Positions 63,560 through 64,000 of a stretch of 64,000 nt of DNA are shown here, piece by piece; the first letter of the stretch is position 1; each line of letters starts with the position of its first letter. The notes below the pieces were generated by a model. The model saw only the letters and a list, made by a program, of their open reading frames with translations, was not told the DNA's origin and searched no databases. The DNA is from Euryodendron excelsum. Taxonomy: Eukaryota > Streptophyta > Magnoliopsida > Ericales > Pentaphylacaceae. A program made the translations under genes and the position numbers. The stretch lies in the NCBI GenBank assembly GCA_033060915.1, contig CM065381.1:33058836-33122835 (forward strand). The letters run 5' to 3'.

Positions 63560-64000
63560 TATCCCCACCCCCTGACACCCCACTCCCTGATGTGACCATT
63601 AAATTTTTTTTATTTTTTTATTTTGCCCGTAACTTTACTCTTTTATTTTAAGATTGTCATCAAGTTCAATTATTTTGATAATATTTTTTTCTTTTACTCT
63701 CACCTCTAAAATTTTAATTAAAAAAATTTTTTATCAAAAATTTTTAATTTCTTTTTACTCTCACCTACTAGATTTTTATATAAATAAAATTGTTATGATC
63801 AAATTTTATAATTTCTTTCTCTACTCTCACCCTTCCTGACAACACACTCTCTTGATTTGACAATTAAAATTTTTTGATTTTCCTATTTTGCCCATAGTCT
63901 CACTCTATTATTTCAATATTGTCATCTAGTTCAATTTTTTTGATAATTTTTTTTCTTTTACTCCCACCTTTTAGTTTTTAATTAAAAAAAATTTGATCAA
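63560..64000. repeat. About 262-bp direct repeat upstream of TPX2, reaching the window edge
   Basis: The block starting CACCCCCTGACA..CACTCCCTGATGTGAC at about 63565 is repeated, diverged, from CACCCTTCCTGACAACACACTC at about 63828. Both continue with TATTTTGCCC, TTGTCATC, AGTTCAATT and TTTTACTC.CACCT. A third, shorter piece (TTTACTCTCACCT, 63753) lies between. The second unit reaches the window end. Confidence 0.7.

Overview
The window is nuclear DNA from a flowering plant, most likely a eudicot. Its genes have many introns with GT..AG borders, it is AT-rich and full of microsatellites, and roughly the first 38 kb is mostly nested plant transposable elements. I cannot name the species. Two host genes are complete and can be spliced by eye into open frames; everything else is mobile-element sequence, decayed gene pieces or unassigned AT-rich DNA.

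Left part (1-38 kb). Four copies of one family of very long (about 5 kb), non-coding LTRs lie at 121-2406 (minus), about 3120-5904 (plus, truncated), 22941-27940 (minus) and 32744-37796 (plus). Three have perfect 5-bp target duplications and no internal domain, so they read as solo LTRs. Between them lies a Helitron region with Helitron-type 5' termini at 8338, 9141 and 30235, a broken Rep/helicase gene (11787-16892) and a companion RPA-like single-strand-binding protein gene (17038-19298). The 22941-27940 LTR sits inside a 369-bp repeat downstream of these genes. MITEs lie at 4325-4792 and about 7843-8055.

Middle (38-43 kb). One exon of a neprosin-domain (DUF239) gene survives at 38503-38629; the rest is AT-rich DNA with CT/TA microsatellites.

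Right part (43-64 kb). RING1, a Polycomb PRC1-type E3 ubiquitin ligase, runs on the plus strand with 10 coding exons (43262-55184, 453 aa). TPX2, the spindle-assembly and Aurora-kinase activator, runs convergently on the minus strand with 20 coding exons (63340-57132, 759 aa). Both gene models keep frame across every junction. As I recall them, Arabidopsis RING1B (AT1G03770) and TPX2 (AT1G03780) are neighbours too, so this is probably an ancient linked pair. G-rich tracts lie past the 3' end of each gene, and both genes have GA/CT microsatellites at the 5' end.

I found no clearly new biological system. The most informative signals are the transition-type nonsense decay of the Helitron gene, the 5-kb LTR family with its variable minisatellites and one dated-by-structure internal deletion, the inverted segment between two Helitron 5' ends, and the G-rich tract directly after the TPX2 polyadenylation signal.
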